Source: Saturnia japonica (Eukaryota; Arthropoda; Insecta; Lepidoptera; Saturniidae). From it: a stretch of 64,000 bases of DNA. The DNA lies in the NCBI GenBank assembly GCA_033032175.1, contig CM065316.1:5984115-6048114 (forward strand), given 5' to 3'. This document shows positions 22,721-34,030 of this stretch, piece after piece. Positions within the stretch are counted from its first letter, which is position 1, and every line of letters starts with the position of its first letter. The notes below the pieces were generated by a model. It was not told the DNA's origin. It made no database searches and saw only the letters and a program-made list of their open reading frames with translations. The translations under genes were made by a program, and so were the position numbers.

Positions 22721-23369
22721 AATACAGCAAAATAGAGCAAAGTGGATTTAAGTTACGCAAACACAAAAAAACTTTTGAGTTGACAATAATAGTTTGCACA
22801 TTTACGTAGGTACCAAATTCTTAGAGTAAATAGCATCACTTGCCAAGCTCATAAAGTTCGAATATAATCAACTGGTTTACCCATTCTTATGCCGGTATAA
22901 GTCGGTGCCAGTCAGCTGATATAGCGATAGGTATCGATATTGACACGACGTGACAGCTTTGACTCGGCGTAATCTACAGCTATGACGTTGTCGAACCCCT
23001 TGACAGGGGTAATATATTGTGGTCTTACATCGTAGAATAGAAAATACATTTCCTAGTTAAAGCTGTGTTTACAAAATTTCCGATCAAGTAGTAACTCATT
23101 ATCAACTCAATTCTTTTTTTATGGAGTTCTGAAATGTTATGATCAGTGTTTCATAAGTTCTAACGAGATTGCTTTAGACGTGTACCAGCCGGGTGCTTCT
23201 GATTCTGAAACTGAACAGGAAAGTGTGTATAAATATATTTAGAATGATTTTTGTTGTGTGTGTGTTTGTTTATTTGTTCAAACTCAGTTGAAAAAGATGT
23301 TATATAATTGAAAAAGTTATTATATTTTGTAGTACATCTGTGAATAACGGAATTTTGAGCATATAATTT
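22721..23369. other. Intergenic sequence
   Basis: No gene or clear repeat. Confidence 0.4.
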
Positions 23370-23720
23370 AATAGTATTGTATACATATACAATATGTATT
23401 ATAAACCCAATCGAATCCGAAAAGGGTATGTAGGTACCCCAATGGAATTACCAAAAAAAAAATGAAAATAAAAATGTTATTGCGATTTAAAATTAACATA
23501 TTTAGTTTTAGATTCCCTAAAATTTAGCAAATTTTTCAAACGTAATAACACCGTCGCCAGCCCTGGCGTGGCGCAGCGATACGTTCGATCGTATGGCGGT
23601 ACCCTACGCCGCGCCACCTGTATTGCCATGTAAGTTTCCCCATTTAACTTTTTTTTTTTACATTTTAATAAGGGTATTTTTTTTACTTATAATCTGAGAT
23701 ATATAACATAAACAGAATAT
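23370..23720 (+). repeat. GC-cored dispersed repeat H, copy 1
   Basis: It is the reverse complement of 46046-46436. Shared blocks are 'atacaatatgtattataaac', 'cgaatccgaaaagggtat', 'gcgatttaaaattaacat', 'ccgtcgccagcc', 'atcgtatggcggtacc' and 'ttgccatgtaagtttcc'. An AT-rich body surrounds a GC-rich core of about 100 bp. No coding. Confidence 0.7.
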
Positions 23721-23784
23721 AATCTCGATACGTGATAACACTATACATATATATATTTTTTAATTTAATTTAGTCTTTAAAGAA

Positions 23785-24030
23785 GAAGTTGTTAACAACC
23801 TGGAAGGTGGCAAATAAGCATACGGCTTGTCTGGTGGTAAGCGGCTACCGTAGCCTATGGACTCTTGTAATAACATAAGTATCATTAGTGCGTTGCCTAC
23901 CTTGAACCCCCTTTTCCAAGGAGATCTGGAAACCCTACTTATCGCAGGAATACAACACAAGGTTATTTGGCTGCGATCTTTTATGGGGTTGAAGTATTCC
24001 ACCGGTCGGACTGTCCCAACGAGAGTTATC
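23785..24030 (+). repeat. Dispersed repeat family E, fullest copy
   Basis: The order is 'ggtggcaaataagcatacgg', 'ggtaagcggctaccgtagcc', 'ttgaaccccc', 'cttatcgcagga', 'ttatttggctgcgatctt' and 'ccaccggtcggactgt'. The same order recurs at 35350-35590 and, in part, at 10385, 33905 and 63690. It is short and non-coding, like a SINE, but no RNA polymerase III boxes were confirmed. Confidence 0.65.
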
Positions 24031-24479
24031 ATAATTTAATGTTGTATATCATATGACACAAACACTTATATTAAAATTTCGATGTTTATTTCAAACAATG
24101 AACATATATATATATATATATTATTCGTATTATCAACACAACGATAAGTTCACTGTGTCAATAACCGTTTACTTTAGTAATTAACAAGTAGTAACCCGCA
24201 ATTCATGGACCGTAGGCCTATATTAAACTAATAAAGCCCTTACGATTAGGAACTCCATGAATATTAATAATTTCACGAGCAGCACGCACCTTTCTTATCT
24301 CCCTCACGTTATTATTATGAATGGATAAGGAATTTTTATTAAAACATACTACATATTACGAAGTTTTAGGATAAAAACGTACGTTAAAACATGATTAAAT
24401 ACAACAATTATTGCTGAGGTTCAAAACTAATAAAAACATTAGTATTGAAGCTAACCATTACAAATGATTTTTTTATTTT
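24031..24479. other. Intergenic sequence
   Basis: AT-rich, with a short TA run near 24104. No gene. Confidence 0.4.
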
Positions 24480-24690
24480 TATTAACCGAATTCAACAAAA
24501 GACGGGAGGTTACTCAATTCGAATGTACATTTTTTAAAGGATGTTCAGCCATAACTTCTTCGTTTATGAATGGATTTGGATAATCCTTTTTTTATTGGAT
24601 AGGTTGCGATAGAACCTTCAACATCGAAGATACACAAGGGAACTTTTGAAAATCAATGAATTTGGTTTTCTTTTTGGTTCAAAATTGTCT
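24480..24690 (-). repeat. Dispersed repeat family B, copy 3 (reverse)
   Basis: 'ggatgttcagccataactt', 'cgtttatgaatgga' and 'catcgaagatacac' match the reverse family B blocks. Confidence 0.6.
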
Positions 24691-26100
24691 TGTTTTACTA
24701 AAATAAGTATTTATTTAGTTTCTATTTTTGCATATCAAATGTGCTGGGTTTTATGGTAATTCGACAAATTGCCGTTAGGAAGTGATGGGGTAACTATTTG
24801 CGATAGTTTTAATCCCCATATGCATTATGCAAAAGTGAACCATTGTTGAGTTAACAAGCTTTTTACCTATTATCAAAATAAGTCAAAAATGCAACATCAA
24901 AAATTTATTTAAAAAAAAGTATCAATTTAAATCTCATTTCATCTTCTAATTAATAAAAAAAATTAAACACTGGTTATTTATCAATATTAAAACAACAATT
25001 ATCGGCCCAAATTTAAAAATGCGAGACGAAAAACGATATTATTTCAATATTTTATTGAGATTTCTTTGCACTTAAATGCTTTAAAAATAAACGTTATGAA
25101 ACTTGGCTTGCAGATTATTTTAAAAACATAACCGTTTTCTTAGATTTCCAACAATGTCTAACAACTAGGAACTTATTTTAAAAGAACCTAAAAAAAATAT
25201 CACTAATGCAGCAGGCGGAAATTCGTATTCGAATTAAACTTAAGGTCGTTCTTTAAAATGTCCAAAAATTAATTAAAACAATACCCAATGAAAATAAAAG
25301 AATAATTTCAAATTTCAAATAAAATTTAGAACCAGTAACAGTTTAGTAGTAATAACAATTAACTATTAATAATTAGTAACAATTATGCCATTTTAAAGTT
25401 TAAAGCCTAATTAAAGTTCTTGCTCGAAGTGACTTCCCTGTGTATGCAAAGTCGCATTCTTTTTCTGAGTTGTGACTTAACTACCGAAGTAGCTGAATTA
25501 TTCAGCATCTCATTTGCTGTGTTTATAATTCTTGTATTGAGTGAGTTGAGTTTAGAACAACTTCGTGGTTTAGACTTTTTGTTACAATATGTAAAAATAT
25601 TGCGTATCATATATATGTAAGTCACTATGTTTTTGATTTTAAAATATTTAACTTCTTTATTTTGCTATTTTATTCATAAATTGGTTACGGAAATAAGTGA
25701 TATTCACAAATCATCGTTAACGTAAATAAAAAACGGAAACAAGATGACGTGCGCTAGAGATTCAACACGATGGCGGGTGCGCAGGCGGCAAGCAATTGAA
25801 CAATACTGCTATCACAAAATAAGATAATTCAGTAGAATACTCCTCGCCTATGGTTATAACAATGTAATGACCTGTTACAACCCGATTAAAAAGATAGAAA
25901 AATATTCTGTTCCCAAAATATCTCGAAGCAACTAGAAACTTCTCAGGACATCGAAATAATGTTAGCGTCGTAAACAACCACGGCGCATGTTGTGTAAACA
26001 TCCCAGTTTACACACACACATGTATAGGGCTTATCGCCTTGATTACGTCGTCGAGTAAGTTTTGAAAGTAAACATCAATAAAGAGTTCGCGACGCTTCAC
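24691..26100. other. Intergenic sequence
   Basis: A minus-strand frame at 25407-25625 (RSCSKLNSLNTRIINTANEM, then VVKSQLRKRMRLC) has some protein-like composition, but I cannot identify it and do not call it a gene. The rest is AT-rich. Confidence 0.35.
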
Positions 26101-26127
26101 GATGTTTCTGCTGTCGTTTAGTGTAGG

Positions 26128-26166
26128 TATATAAGCGAATGAGGCGCGGCTCCGAGGCAGTTCAGT
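26128..26166 (+). promoter_or_regulatory. Candidate RNA polymerase II core promoter
   Basis: TATATAA at 26128 is followed 31 bp later by an initiator-like cAGTT (A at 26159), with an alternative TCAGT at 26162. About 78 bp downstream a donor consensus (GTGAGT at 26237) follows, with no ATG between in good context. The arrangement fits a short non-coding first exon (26159-26236). No downstream exon was identified, and BEL-1 is inserted about 130 bp past the donor. It could equally be part of an unrecognised transposon. Confidence 0.4.
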
Positions 26167-26366
26167 TTTGAATTACAAAGCGATAACAACGAGCGATAAA
26201 AGGAAGCGAAACCACAGTGTAATAAATAACAGTGTTGTGAGTTCGTGTAATTTGTAACTATGTGCAATTCAAATGAATCTTCTTCGCATCGATCATCGGC
26301 ATTTTTAATACTCACGGGTGTAACAATAATATGAGCTTGAAAGAAGGATTTAATCTGTTCTGATAT

Positions 26367-26525
26367 TGTTTGAAACCATTGGTATCATTAAGAAAAATAT
26401 TCTGTGTAATTTTTATGTTAATTTGGTCACACTTTTAATCTATCACTCTATGTCAATCTTGGAATAAAACTAATAACGAAATTCAGTGAAATGTTGATTT
26501 TATTGTATTTTAAAACGAGTGAACA
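26367..26525 (+). repeat. BEL-1 5' LTR
   Basis: It is identical by eye to 32112-32270. It starts TG and ends CA. At 159 bp it is short for an LTR, and no TATA box is obvious in it. Confidence 0.93.
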
Positions 26526-26543
26526 TGGTGCCGAAACCCGGGA
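26526..26543 (+). promoter_or_regulatory. BEL-1 primer-binding site
   Basis: tggtgccgaaacccggga begins with TGG (pairing with a tRNA CCA end) immediately after the 5' LTR, the usual position for priming minus-strand DNA. Which tRNA it matches was not determined. Confidence 0.8.
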
Positions 26544-26663
26544 AATAAATAAACCAAATTAATAAATAGTGTGTAAAAGAACAGTTTATTCGTTTATTTA
26601 GTTTGAAGTGAACTTGGAAAAAATCCCTAGTACAACTATTACGTTGTAAATTATACGAACAAA

Positions 26664-29600
26664 ATGGAGTCACTTTATCTGCGGCAAGATGATAATTTAG
26701 AAAAGGTAAAAAAAGCTTTCGAGAATTATAAAAAATCGCCGAAAACACGTATAACAAAATATTACGTTGAATCAAAACTCGAAAATTTAGAGAAAATTTC
26801 TAAAGATTTTATGAATTTACATTCGGACATTGTCAGTAAAGTGTCAAAAGAACAAAAACAGAAAAACGAGTATTTTATAAGCAATGTATATTATGAATTC
26901 GACGATATTTATACGGATTACAAAACAAAGCTTAAGGAAGATTTTAAAATGTTGACGGAAATGTCAGACTCCAATTCAAAAACTATAACTGTTCCATCAC
27001 AATCACTATGTGAAGTTAAATTGCCACAAATCCAATTGCCGAGTTTTAAAGGAAGTTATGAAGAATGGCAAATGTTTCATGACATGTTTGTTTCCCTAAT
27101 ACACAATAATAATAATATAAATCCAGTACAAAAGTTACATTATCTGAAAAGTTGCTTGTCCGGTGAACCAGAGAAACTTCTTATGAACCTTAATACTACA
27201 GAGACAAATTATGAAGAAGCCTGGAATCAATTAAAACGCAGATATAATAACAAAAGGTATAATGTGAATGAAGTAATGAAGCGTTTATTTGCACAAAGAA
27301 TTATAACAACTGAATCTTCGACCGCAATAAAAGAAATTTTAGATAATACATCGTCTTGCTTAAAATTACTCAAAAATTTGGGCATAATCGTTGATTCATG
27401 GGATACTATCGTAATTCATTTAATTGTAACAAAACTAGATATAGAGTCTAGAAAATTGTGGGAATCAAACTTGAGTCAATGCGATTCTGATAGTCTTCCA
27501 ACATGGAACGATCTTGTGAGCTTCTTAGAGACAAGATTCAGAAGTTTGGAAATGTTGGAAGAATGTAAAATAAATAAACATATGGGATCAAAACAGAAGT
27601 CATATCACTGCACACTAGAAACAAATATAAATAAAAATTTAGCTTGTATAAAATGCAATAATCAACATTTATTATTCCAATGTGAACAATTTAAAAGCCA
27701 GCCCCCAGAAAAGAGAATAGAGTTTATAAAATCCAAGGGGCTATGCTTCAATTGTTTTGCCTCAAGCCATAATGTGAAAAACTGTCACCGACCTACCTAT
27801 TGTCGACGCTGTGGAAGAAGACATCATACCTTATTACATATTGAGAGAGCTACAGCTTGCGGACCCTCACCAACGGAGAATATAAGAACTCGTGCTGTTT
27901 CTGTCAACAAAGAGTCCTCTAATCAAGATAATGAGAAAAAGATCTTGGCTCACTTTGCTGTGGAGAGTAATAGTGAAGTACTACTGGCAACAGCGTTAGC
28001 TAAGATCAAAACCCCATCTGGGTTTTCCGAAATAGTTCGAGTTTTAATAGATCAGGGTTCTGAAGCATCTTTTGTAACCGAAGACACAGTACAAAGATTA
28101 GGCTTGTATAAAATCCCTATGAATGGTCTTGTTTCAGGTGTAGGTGATGGTGATATGAAAATTAAAAGTAAGGTTTTATTTAATTTAGAGTCAATCCAAA
28201 CTCCCAATTTTTCTGTGCAGGTTCAAGCTTTCGTGCTACGTTCTTTGACATCTTTTCTACCTACCAATAATGTTGTGGTCAAAGAATGGTCAGATATTGA
28301 GACACTACCATTAGCCGATCCTCAGTACGGAACACCTGGTAAAATCGACATTATCCTGGGAGTTGAGATATATAGTGAGATCATTTTGAGTGGTCTTTTG
28401 AAACATCCTTTATACAGTGGTCCAGTTGCACAAAATACGCAACTCGGATGGGTTTTATCAGGCCGGATTGAAAATCCTAATCCTAAGAAAATTGTAAACT
28501 TACACCTTAGAGTAAAAGAAGACGAAATATTGAAGAAATTTTGGGAGCTAGAAAAAGAACCTAATGAAGTTTATAAGAAAATGACAAGCGATGAGAATAA
28601 ATGTGAAGAGTTATTTCATACAACTACCATACGAGAGAAAGATGGACGATATAAAGTTCGTTTACCCTTTAAACATTCTGAACCCAGGTGTCTAAATAAC
28701 AGTTTAGACAAAATCGCTCTACATAGATTTAATTTATTAGAAAAAAGGTTTAATAAAGATAAAACTTTACAGAAGGAATATACCAAAGCTATAGAAGATT
28801 ACATTGATCAAAACCATATGGAAGAGATTACAAAGGTTGAAGAAATAAAAAATCCAAAGGCTGTCTATCTACCTCATCATGCTGTGATTAAGAAAGACAG
28901 AGAAACAACGAAACTTCGTGTGGTCTACGATGCTTCTTGTAAAGGTACGAATAACATATCCTTAAATGATACTTTTCTAATTGGACCTAAAATTCAACAA
29001 GATCTCCGTCATATATTGATGAGGTGGAGATATCATCCTTATTGTATAGTAGCTGATTTATCTCAAATGTATCGACAAATTCTGGTTCATGAAGACGATA
29101 CAGACTACCAGAGAATATATTGGAGACGAGAATCGAACCAAACAATACAACATTATCGTTTATTGAGACTTACATTTGGAACAGCTTGTGCTCCATATTT
29201 AGCAGTAAAATCACTTCAACAATTAGCTAAAGATGAACAACAAAATTTTCCTCTTGCATCAGCAATAACCTTAAAAGACTTTTATATGGACGATTTATTA
29301 ACTGGATGTGAAGAGGAAAATGATGCTATACAAATATTTAATGAAATGAATGATTTAATGAACTCTGGTGGTTTTCAGTTACAGAAATGGTGTACAAACA
29401 GCTATACCTTATTAAACTACATAAAAAGTGAAAAACAAAAAAATACAGAGACTATAATATTTAAAACAGACAATATAGTAAAAGTGTTGGGAATTTCTTG
29501 GAACAAAATTACAGATAGTTTTGAATATAATTATAAAATTGAAGGTATTGAAGATGTGGTAACTAAGAGAAAGGTATTGTCGGATATAGGTAGGCTGTAT

Positions 29601-30968
29601 GATCCATTAGGATGGTTAGCTCCAGTCATTGTTATATCAAAGATTCTCATGCAAAAGCTCTGGAAATTAAATCTGAGCTGGGATAATATCCTTCCTTCTG
29701 AACTTTTGAATGAGTGGATTGCTTTTAAAAGAGATTTATGCAACACAAAGCATATAAAAATTCCTCGTTGGCTTAATTATAGAACAGATTATGCATGTGA
29801 ATTACATGTTTTCGCAGATGCATCTAGTTCAGCATATGCTGCTGTTGTATATATTAAAGTAATTGATAATAAAGGAAATATTTATGTACATTTGGTGTCC
29901 GCAAAGACTAAAGTTGCGCCAATTGATAGACAAATTTCTATTCCAAGACTAGAACTATGTGCAGCTGTCCTAGCAGCTAAATTAATTTATGAAGTTTCAG
30001 TGATAATGGGAATACCTAAAGTTAATCTGTTTGCTTGGTCTGATTCTACGGTTGTTTTAGCGTGGATAAAAGGTGAACCAAGTAGATGGACCACTTTTGT
30101 TAGCAATAGAGTGTCAGACATTCTAAACATCTTAGATAGTCATCAGTGGAATCATGTTTCTACAAATAATAATCCTGCAGACCCTGCTTCGCGTGGTTTG
30201 TCAAGCTGCGATTTGATTAAGTTAGATATGTGGTGGCATGGTCCTGATTTTTTAATTAAAAAGAATAAATATAAGACAGATTTTAATGAATTTATAACCA
30301 CAGAAGAGATTAAACCTATAAAATTGTTAGCCACAGTTGTAAAACCTATTGAGAATTTTGTTTGGCAAAAGTTTTCGAATTTAAAAAAGGCTTTAAGAAT
30401 TTTATCATATTGTCGAAGAATTTTGAAATTTAGATTACCAAAAGACAGTAGACCTAAAGAAAATATAACATTTATAACTACGAAAGAAATGGAGGAAGTA
30501 CTTAACATTTGTATAAAAGCAACTCAGATATTATATTTTGAAGAAGAAATAAAAGATTTAAAATGTAAAGAAAATGTATCAAAGAAAAGTATTCTTCATA
30601 CACTCAGTCCTATTCTAGATAAAAATGATATATTAAGAGTAGGTGGTCGAGTGACTCATTCACCAGAAAGCTATGATAAAAGACATCCTGTAATTCTACC
30701 TTATGAAAGTCATTTAACAAGGTTAATAACTTTGGATGCTCACATTAAAACCTTGCATGGTGGTCCACAAATCATGTTAAATTATATAAGATCAAAGTAT
30801 TGGATAGCTCGCGGTAGAATTTTAGTGAAGAAGATATACAGAGAATGTGTCACTTGGTTAGGTACAGAAAGCAAAATAACAACATGTTTATGGGTCAACT
30901 ACCGAAGGCTCGAATTACACCATCCAGACCATTCAAAAGTGCAGGTGTGGATTTCACAGGGCATATAA
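26664..30968 (+). CDS. BEL-1 gag-pol polyprotein (frameshifted before the integrase core)
   Basis: 1434 codons from ATG 26664. Domains in order: coiled, Lys-rich N-terminus; gag region (DUF1759-like) from about residue 118 (QLPSFKGSYEEW); three zinc-binding Cys/His motifs near 325-345 (CIKCNNQHLLFQC), 361 (CFNCFASSHNVKNC) and 380 (CRRCGRRHH); aspartic protease near 460 with DQG as the catalytic triplet; reverse transcriptase with FYMDD near 873; RNase H near 1048 (FADASSSAYA); and the integrase zinc region near 1360 (HIKTLHGG). After about 30850 the frame reads nonsense and stops at 30968. The integrase core continues in another frame at 30845. The break fits one missing base in an otherwise intact element. 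Sense and order match BEL/Pao polyproteins. Confidence 0.93.
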   Translation: MESLYLRQDDNLEKVKKAFENYKKSPKTRITKYYVESKLENLEKISKDFMNLHSDIVSKVSKEQKQKNEYFISNVYYEFDDIYTDYKTKLKEDFKMLTEMSDSNSKTITVPSQSLCEVKLPQIQLPSFKGSYEEWQMFHDMFVSLIHNNNNINPVQKLHYLKSCLSGEPEKLLMNLNTTETNYEEAWNQLKRRYNNKRYNVNEVMKRLFAQRIITTESSTAIKEILDNTSSCLKLLKNLGIIVDSWDTIVIHLIVTKLDIESRKLWESNLSQCDSDSLPTWNDLVSFLETRFRSLEMLEECKINKHMGSKQKSYHCTLETNINKNLACIKCNNQHLLFQCEQFKSQPPEKRIEFIKSKGLCFNCFASSHNVKNCHRPTYCRRCGRRHHTLLHIERATACGPSPTENIRTRAVSVNKESSNQDNEKKILAHFAVESNSEVLLATALAKIKTPSGFSEIVRVLIDQGSEASFVTEDTVQRLGLYKIPMNGLVSGVGDGDMKIKSKVLFNLESIQTPNFSVQVQAFVLRSLTSFLPTNNVVVKEWSDIETLPLADPQYGTPGKIDIILGVEIYSEIILSGLLKHPLYSGPVAQNTQLGWVLSGRIENPNPKKIVNLHLRVKEDEILKKFWELEKEPNEVYKKMTSDENKCEELFHTTTIREKDGRYKVRLPFKHSEPRCLNNSLDKIALHRFNLLEKRFNKDKTLQKEYTKAIEDYIDQNHMEEITKVEEIKNPKAVYLPHHAVIKKDRETTKLRVVYDASCKGTNNISLNDTFLIGPKIQQDLRHILMRWRYHPYCIVADLSQMYRQILVHEDDTDYQRIYWRRESNQTIQHYRLLRLTFGTACAPYLAVKSLQQLAKDEQQNFPLASAITLKDFYMDDLLTGCEEENDAIQIFNEMNDLMNSGGFQLQKWCTNSYTLLNYIKSEKQKNTETIIFKTDNIVKVLGISWNKITDSFEYNYKIEGIEDVVTKRKVLSDIGRLYDPLGWLAPVIVISKILMQKLWKLNLSWDNILPSELLNEWIAFKRDLCNTKHIKIPRWLNYRTDYACELHVFADASSSAYAAVVYIKVIDNKGNIYVHLVSAKTKVAPIDRQISIPRLELCAAVLAAKLIYEVSVIMGIPKVNLFAWSDSTVVLAWIKGEPSRWTTFVSNRVSDILNILDSHQWNHVSTNNNPADPASRGLSSCDLIKLDMWWHGPDFLIKKNKYKTDFNEFITTEEIKPIKLLATVVKPIENFVWQKFSNLKKALRILSYCRRILKFRLPKDSRPKENITFITTKEMEEVLNICIKATQILYFEEEIKDLKCKENVSKKSILHTLSPILDKNDILRVGGRVTHSPESYDKRHPVILPYESHLTRLITLDAHIKTLHGGPQIMLNYIRSKYWIARGRILVKKIYRECVTWLGTESKITTCLWVNYRRLELHHPDHSKVQVWISQGI

Positions 30969-31858
30969 ATATAAGATTTTCACCTGGGAGAGGTGCAAGG
31001 TCTTATAAAGGCTATATATGCTTATTTATATGTATGGTAACAAAAGCTATACATTTAGAAGCTGTGTCAGACTTAACGTCGAAAGGATTTATAGCTGCCT
31101 TTCGAAGGTTTGTCTCCAGAAGAGGACATTGTCAAAATTTATACAGTGACAATGGTACCAATTTTTTAGGAGCACAAAAAGAGTGGTGTGAAATGTATAA
31201 GAGGAATATATCTCAACTAACAAGTGAATTTCAACAGATGTTGGCAGGTGAAGGCACCTCCTGGCATTTCATTCCTCCACATGCCCCTAATTTTGGAGGA
31301 CTGTGGGAAGCAGGTGTAAGATCAACTAAAACACATTTAAAAAAGATTATTGGAGATTCAACGTTAACATTTGAGGAACTTTGCACAGTCTTAACTCAAA
31401 TTGAAGCCTGTTTAAATTCTAGACCTATATCATATATTAGTGATGACCCTAACGACCCACTTCCTTTAACCCCAGGACATTTCTTGGTGGGCGAACCTCT
31501 TATCACTATACCTGATGAAGATCATTCAATTAATAAATGTTCTAATCTAAGTAGGTGGAAGTTTTGTCAAAGAATGGTAAATTCATTTTGGAATAAATGG
31601 TCTAAAGAATACTTAATAACTTTAAATAATAGATATAAGTGGTCAGTTAAAGGAGATGAACCAAATATAGGAGATATTGTTATCATTAGAGATGAAAATG
31701 TTCCACCGGCAAAATGGCTTTTAGGAAAAATTATACAAAAACATACAGGTCTAGACGGTATAACTAGAGTTGTAACAGTGAAAACTAAATATGGATTATA
31801 TAAACGCTCTTTAAACAAGTTGTGTATCCTCTTAAATGATAATAAAACGTTTAAGTAA
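30845..31858 (+). CDS. BEL-1 integrase core and C-terminal part of pol
   Basis: This frame continues the polyprotein after the shift. It carries the three acidic catalytic positions of a DDE integrase: D in GVDFTGH, D in YSDNGTNF and E in FGGLWEAG. These are followed by the LTPGHFLVG block and the BEL-specific C-terminal domain ending in YKRSLNKLCIL. The true coding start is the frameshift point near 30855, not the ATG at 30845. All three catalytic residues are intact, so only the frameshift disables this copy. The integrase inserts the DNA copy into the host chromosome. Confidence 0.9.
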   Translation: MCHLVRYRKQNNNMFMGQLPKARITPSRPFKSAGVDFTGHINIRFSPGRGARSYKGYICLFICMVTKAIHLEAVSDLTSKGFIAAFRRFVSRRGHCQNLYSDNGTNFLGAQKEWCEMYKRNISQLTSEFQQMLAGEGTSWHFIPPHAPNFGGLWEAGVRSTKTHLKKIIGDSTLTFEELCTVLTQIEACLNSRPISYISDDPNDPLPLTPGHFLVGEPLITIPDEDHSINKCSNLSRWKFCQRMVNSFWNKWSKEYLITLNNRYKWSVKGDEPNIGDIVIIRDENVPPAKWLLGKIIQKHTGLDGITRVVTVKTKYGLYKRSLNKLCILLNDNKTFK

Positions 31859-32097
31859 AGGTTTTAGATGTAAAAATTTGTAAAGGTTACAGTTAGAGTT
31901 GGTATGTAAACATTTCTATATTATATTTATGCATGCCTTTATAAATTTGCTTATTTGTTGTATTTGTTGCTTGTGTGTGATTGTCGACTTTATGTGCTTA
32001 TTACTTTGTATACTTATGTTGATTGAATTTAAGTTATATCAATAAGTAGGTATTGGTGATTATTTCTTGTTTGTTAATTTGATTTAAGAACGAAGTT

Positions 32098-32111
32098 CTT
32101 GGTGGGCGAGA
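32098..32111 (+). promoter_or_regulatory. BEL-1 polypurine tract
   Basis: The purine-rich ggtgggcgaga abuts the 3' LTR, where plus-strand DNA synthesis would be primed. Confidence 0.6.
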
Positions 32112-32270
32112 TGTTTGAAACCATTGGTATCATTAAGAAAAATATTCTGTGTAATTTTTATGTTAATTTGGTCACACTTTTAATCTATCACTCTATGTCA
32201 ATCTTGGAATAAAACTAATAACGAAATTCAGTGAAATGTTGATTTTATTGTATTTTAAAACGAGTGAACA
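32112..32270 (+). repeat. BEL-1 3' LTR
   Basis: Same 159 bp as the 5' LTR, followed by the GATAT duplication. Confidence 0.93.
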
Positions 32271-32275
32271 GATAT

Positions 32276-33904
32276 CACTAGATACATCTCTAAAAATCTC
32301 ATGAAAATACCAGTTCCCGTTTATGTATCCAAATTGTATGTACAAATAAATAAATAATCAGTAAGTTACATAGATAAAAATGTATACTTGAAAAACAAAT
32401 GTATATAATTTGCCATTTTCTGTTCTGGGTCCATGTATTCGGATACTTTATAATATAAAACAAATGCACACATATGATACAAATGGATAAATAAATAAAT
32501 AAATGCGGATATACCTACGCCTTTCAATGGTCCAGCAATTTCCATTGTCACTAATTATTGATATATCAGTGTTCAGTTATTTTGCTTATGAATAATTTTT
32601 ATTTGTAATTGTAATCGCTTCGGTTATCGTGGCGGCGCCGTAGAAAAAGATTTTACTTCATAAATTTAGAAGTAAAACTTCTTTGGCCGCGATACGAGTA
32701 AATTTTATTTATTTAAAACACGTAAAAGTTAGTAGTACATTTTTTCAGTCTGTTTGAACATCAAAGGAAATTGTAACAAATGTTAGCCAAAAATATCACG
32801 AAACTTTGTTACTTTTATTAGTATAAAATCTATTATTTATTTATCAACCAAAAAGATTAAGTTTAAAAGTAGCGTCTCCAAGGAATATGCAAGTTTAATC
32901 ATTTCTTAGCTCGTTACAAAAAGATTACAAGTGTCGCGGGAGACGATATCTTGTAATTTACCAGGTCATGAACAAGATAAGTTTTGATACATCGCTGACA
33001 TTATATTTGTCTAATGATAAATTATGAAGGGATTATTCATTGTTTTATCTCGTAAAAATACGAGATTATTAGTTATTTTACAATAAACACTATATAGATT
33101 ATTAATATATCATATATACAACAAATATAAAGTACGAGAAATAATTATTTTTAACAAAAAATACTTCTTTTTTTTAGGTCGACTTACAATGTCTTAATTA
33201 AAATTAATTAAGCAAGTTAAATAAAAGCATTAAAAACAGTAAAGATAGAAGATCTTTAAATAATCATAAATATGTAGTATATAAAGCCTTCAAAACAAGT
33301 TCTGAATAAAAAAATACAGGAAAAATGCTATGCTTTTGCAGAACATCGCGATGCTGCAAATCTTCTGAAGTCTAATCAGGTTAAAAGCTACTCAGACTGA
33401 CTGTTTATCTAATGGAATCCAAATTACATTAGGGTAACTATGTGCAAGTGTTTATGTATTATCATCTGCCAGAATTATGGAAAAACAGATATTGTACTTA
33501 GATTTACGAAATAATTTTTTTTCAAATACATGGATGGCATCTCTAGCTTTATTTACACTACTCCGAAAAAATAAGTAACAATTTCAGAAAAAGGTTAAGA
33601 AGAAACGTAGGTACGGTCTGCTTACTGGCAGGCTACACTGATGCAATGTGGCCAGTTCAATAAGCTATTTGAGCTACATACAAAAATTACTTGCATACAA
33701 TATTTTTTTATCATCAACAAAATATATTCTGTACCTGTATATATGTATATACATAGCTGTACAGGATATATCCTGTAAATAACTGTTTATATTATGTCCT
33801 TAACTGTAGCTATAGAACATTTTAGAAATTCGCATATAGGTATAATAATATTTTCTTTATCCTATAATATATTATTTCTTAAAGGAAGTAGATGTAACTA
33901 TTTT
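32276..33904. other. Intergenic sequence
   Basis: AT-rich. A small inverted repeat (ttttacttc / gaagtaaaa, about 32652-32680) lies between GC-rich patches; its meaning is unclear. No gene. Confidence 0.4.
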
Positions 33905-34030
33905 CTTTTATGCAGCAATGGTGGCTAACAAGCAGACCGCCTGATGGTCTTTAAACCCCTTCACTCGCCTTTCGAAGAACTTAATACCGTATTCACCTGG
34001 GAAAACCACATATGAAGCACTGTCCGCGAT
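33905..34030 (+). repeat. Dispersed repeat family E, partial
   Basis: 'tggtggctaacaagcagacc' and 'gcctgatggtct' match the start of the family E copies. The remainder is diverged. Confidence 0.5.

Larger units (their letters stand above)
26362..32275 (+). mobile_element. BEL/Pao LTR retrotransposon BEL-1
   Basis: A complete insertion of 5.9 kb: identical 159-bp LTRs beginning TGTTTGAAACC and ending GAGTGAACA, a primer-binding site, gag-pol, a purine-rich tract, and a 5-bp GATAT target duplication (26362-26366 and 32271-32275; the left edge could be off by one). BEL/Pao elements copy themselves through an RNA intermediate using their own protease, reverse transcriptase, RNase H and integrase. 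Identical LTRs mean a very recent insertion. One frameshift breaks pol near the start of the integrase. Confidence 0.95.

Noticed and set aside
25407..25625. Minus-strand 72-codon frame with protein-like composition
   Set aside because: I could not identify it, it has no convincing splice or promoter context, and its complement is equally open.
30152..30508. 118-codon minus-strand frame in BEL-1
   Set aside because: Shadow of the RNase H/integrase part of pol on the opposite strand. No protein features of its own.
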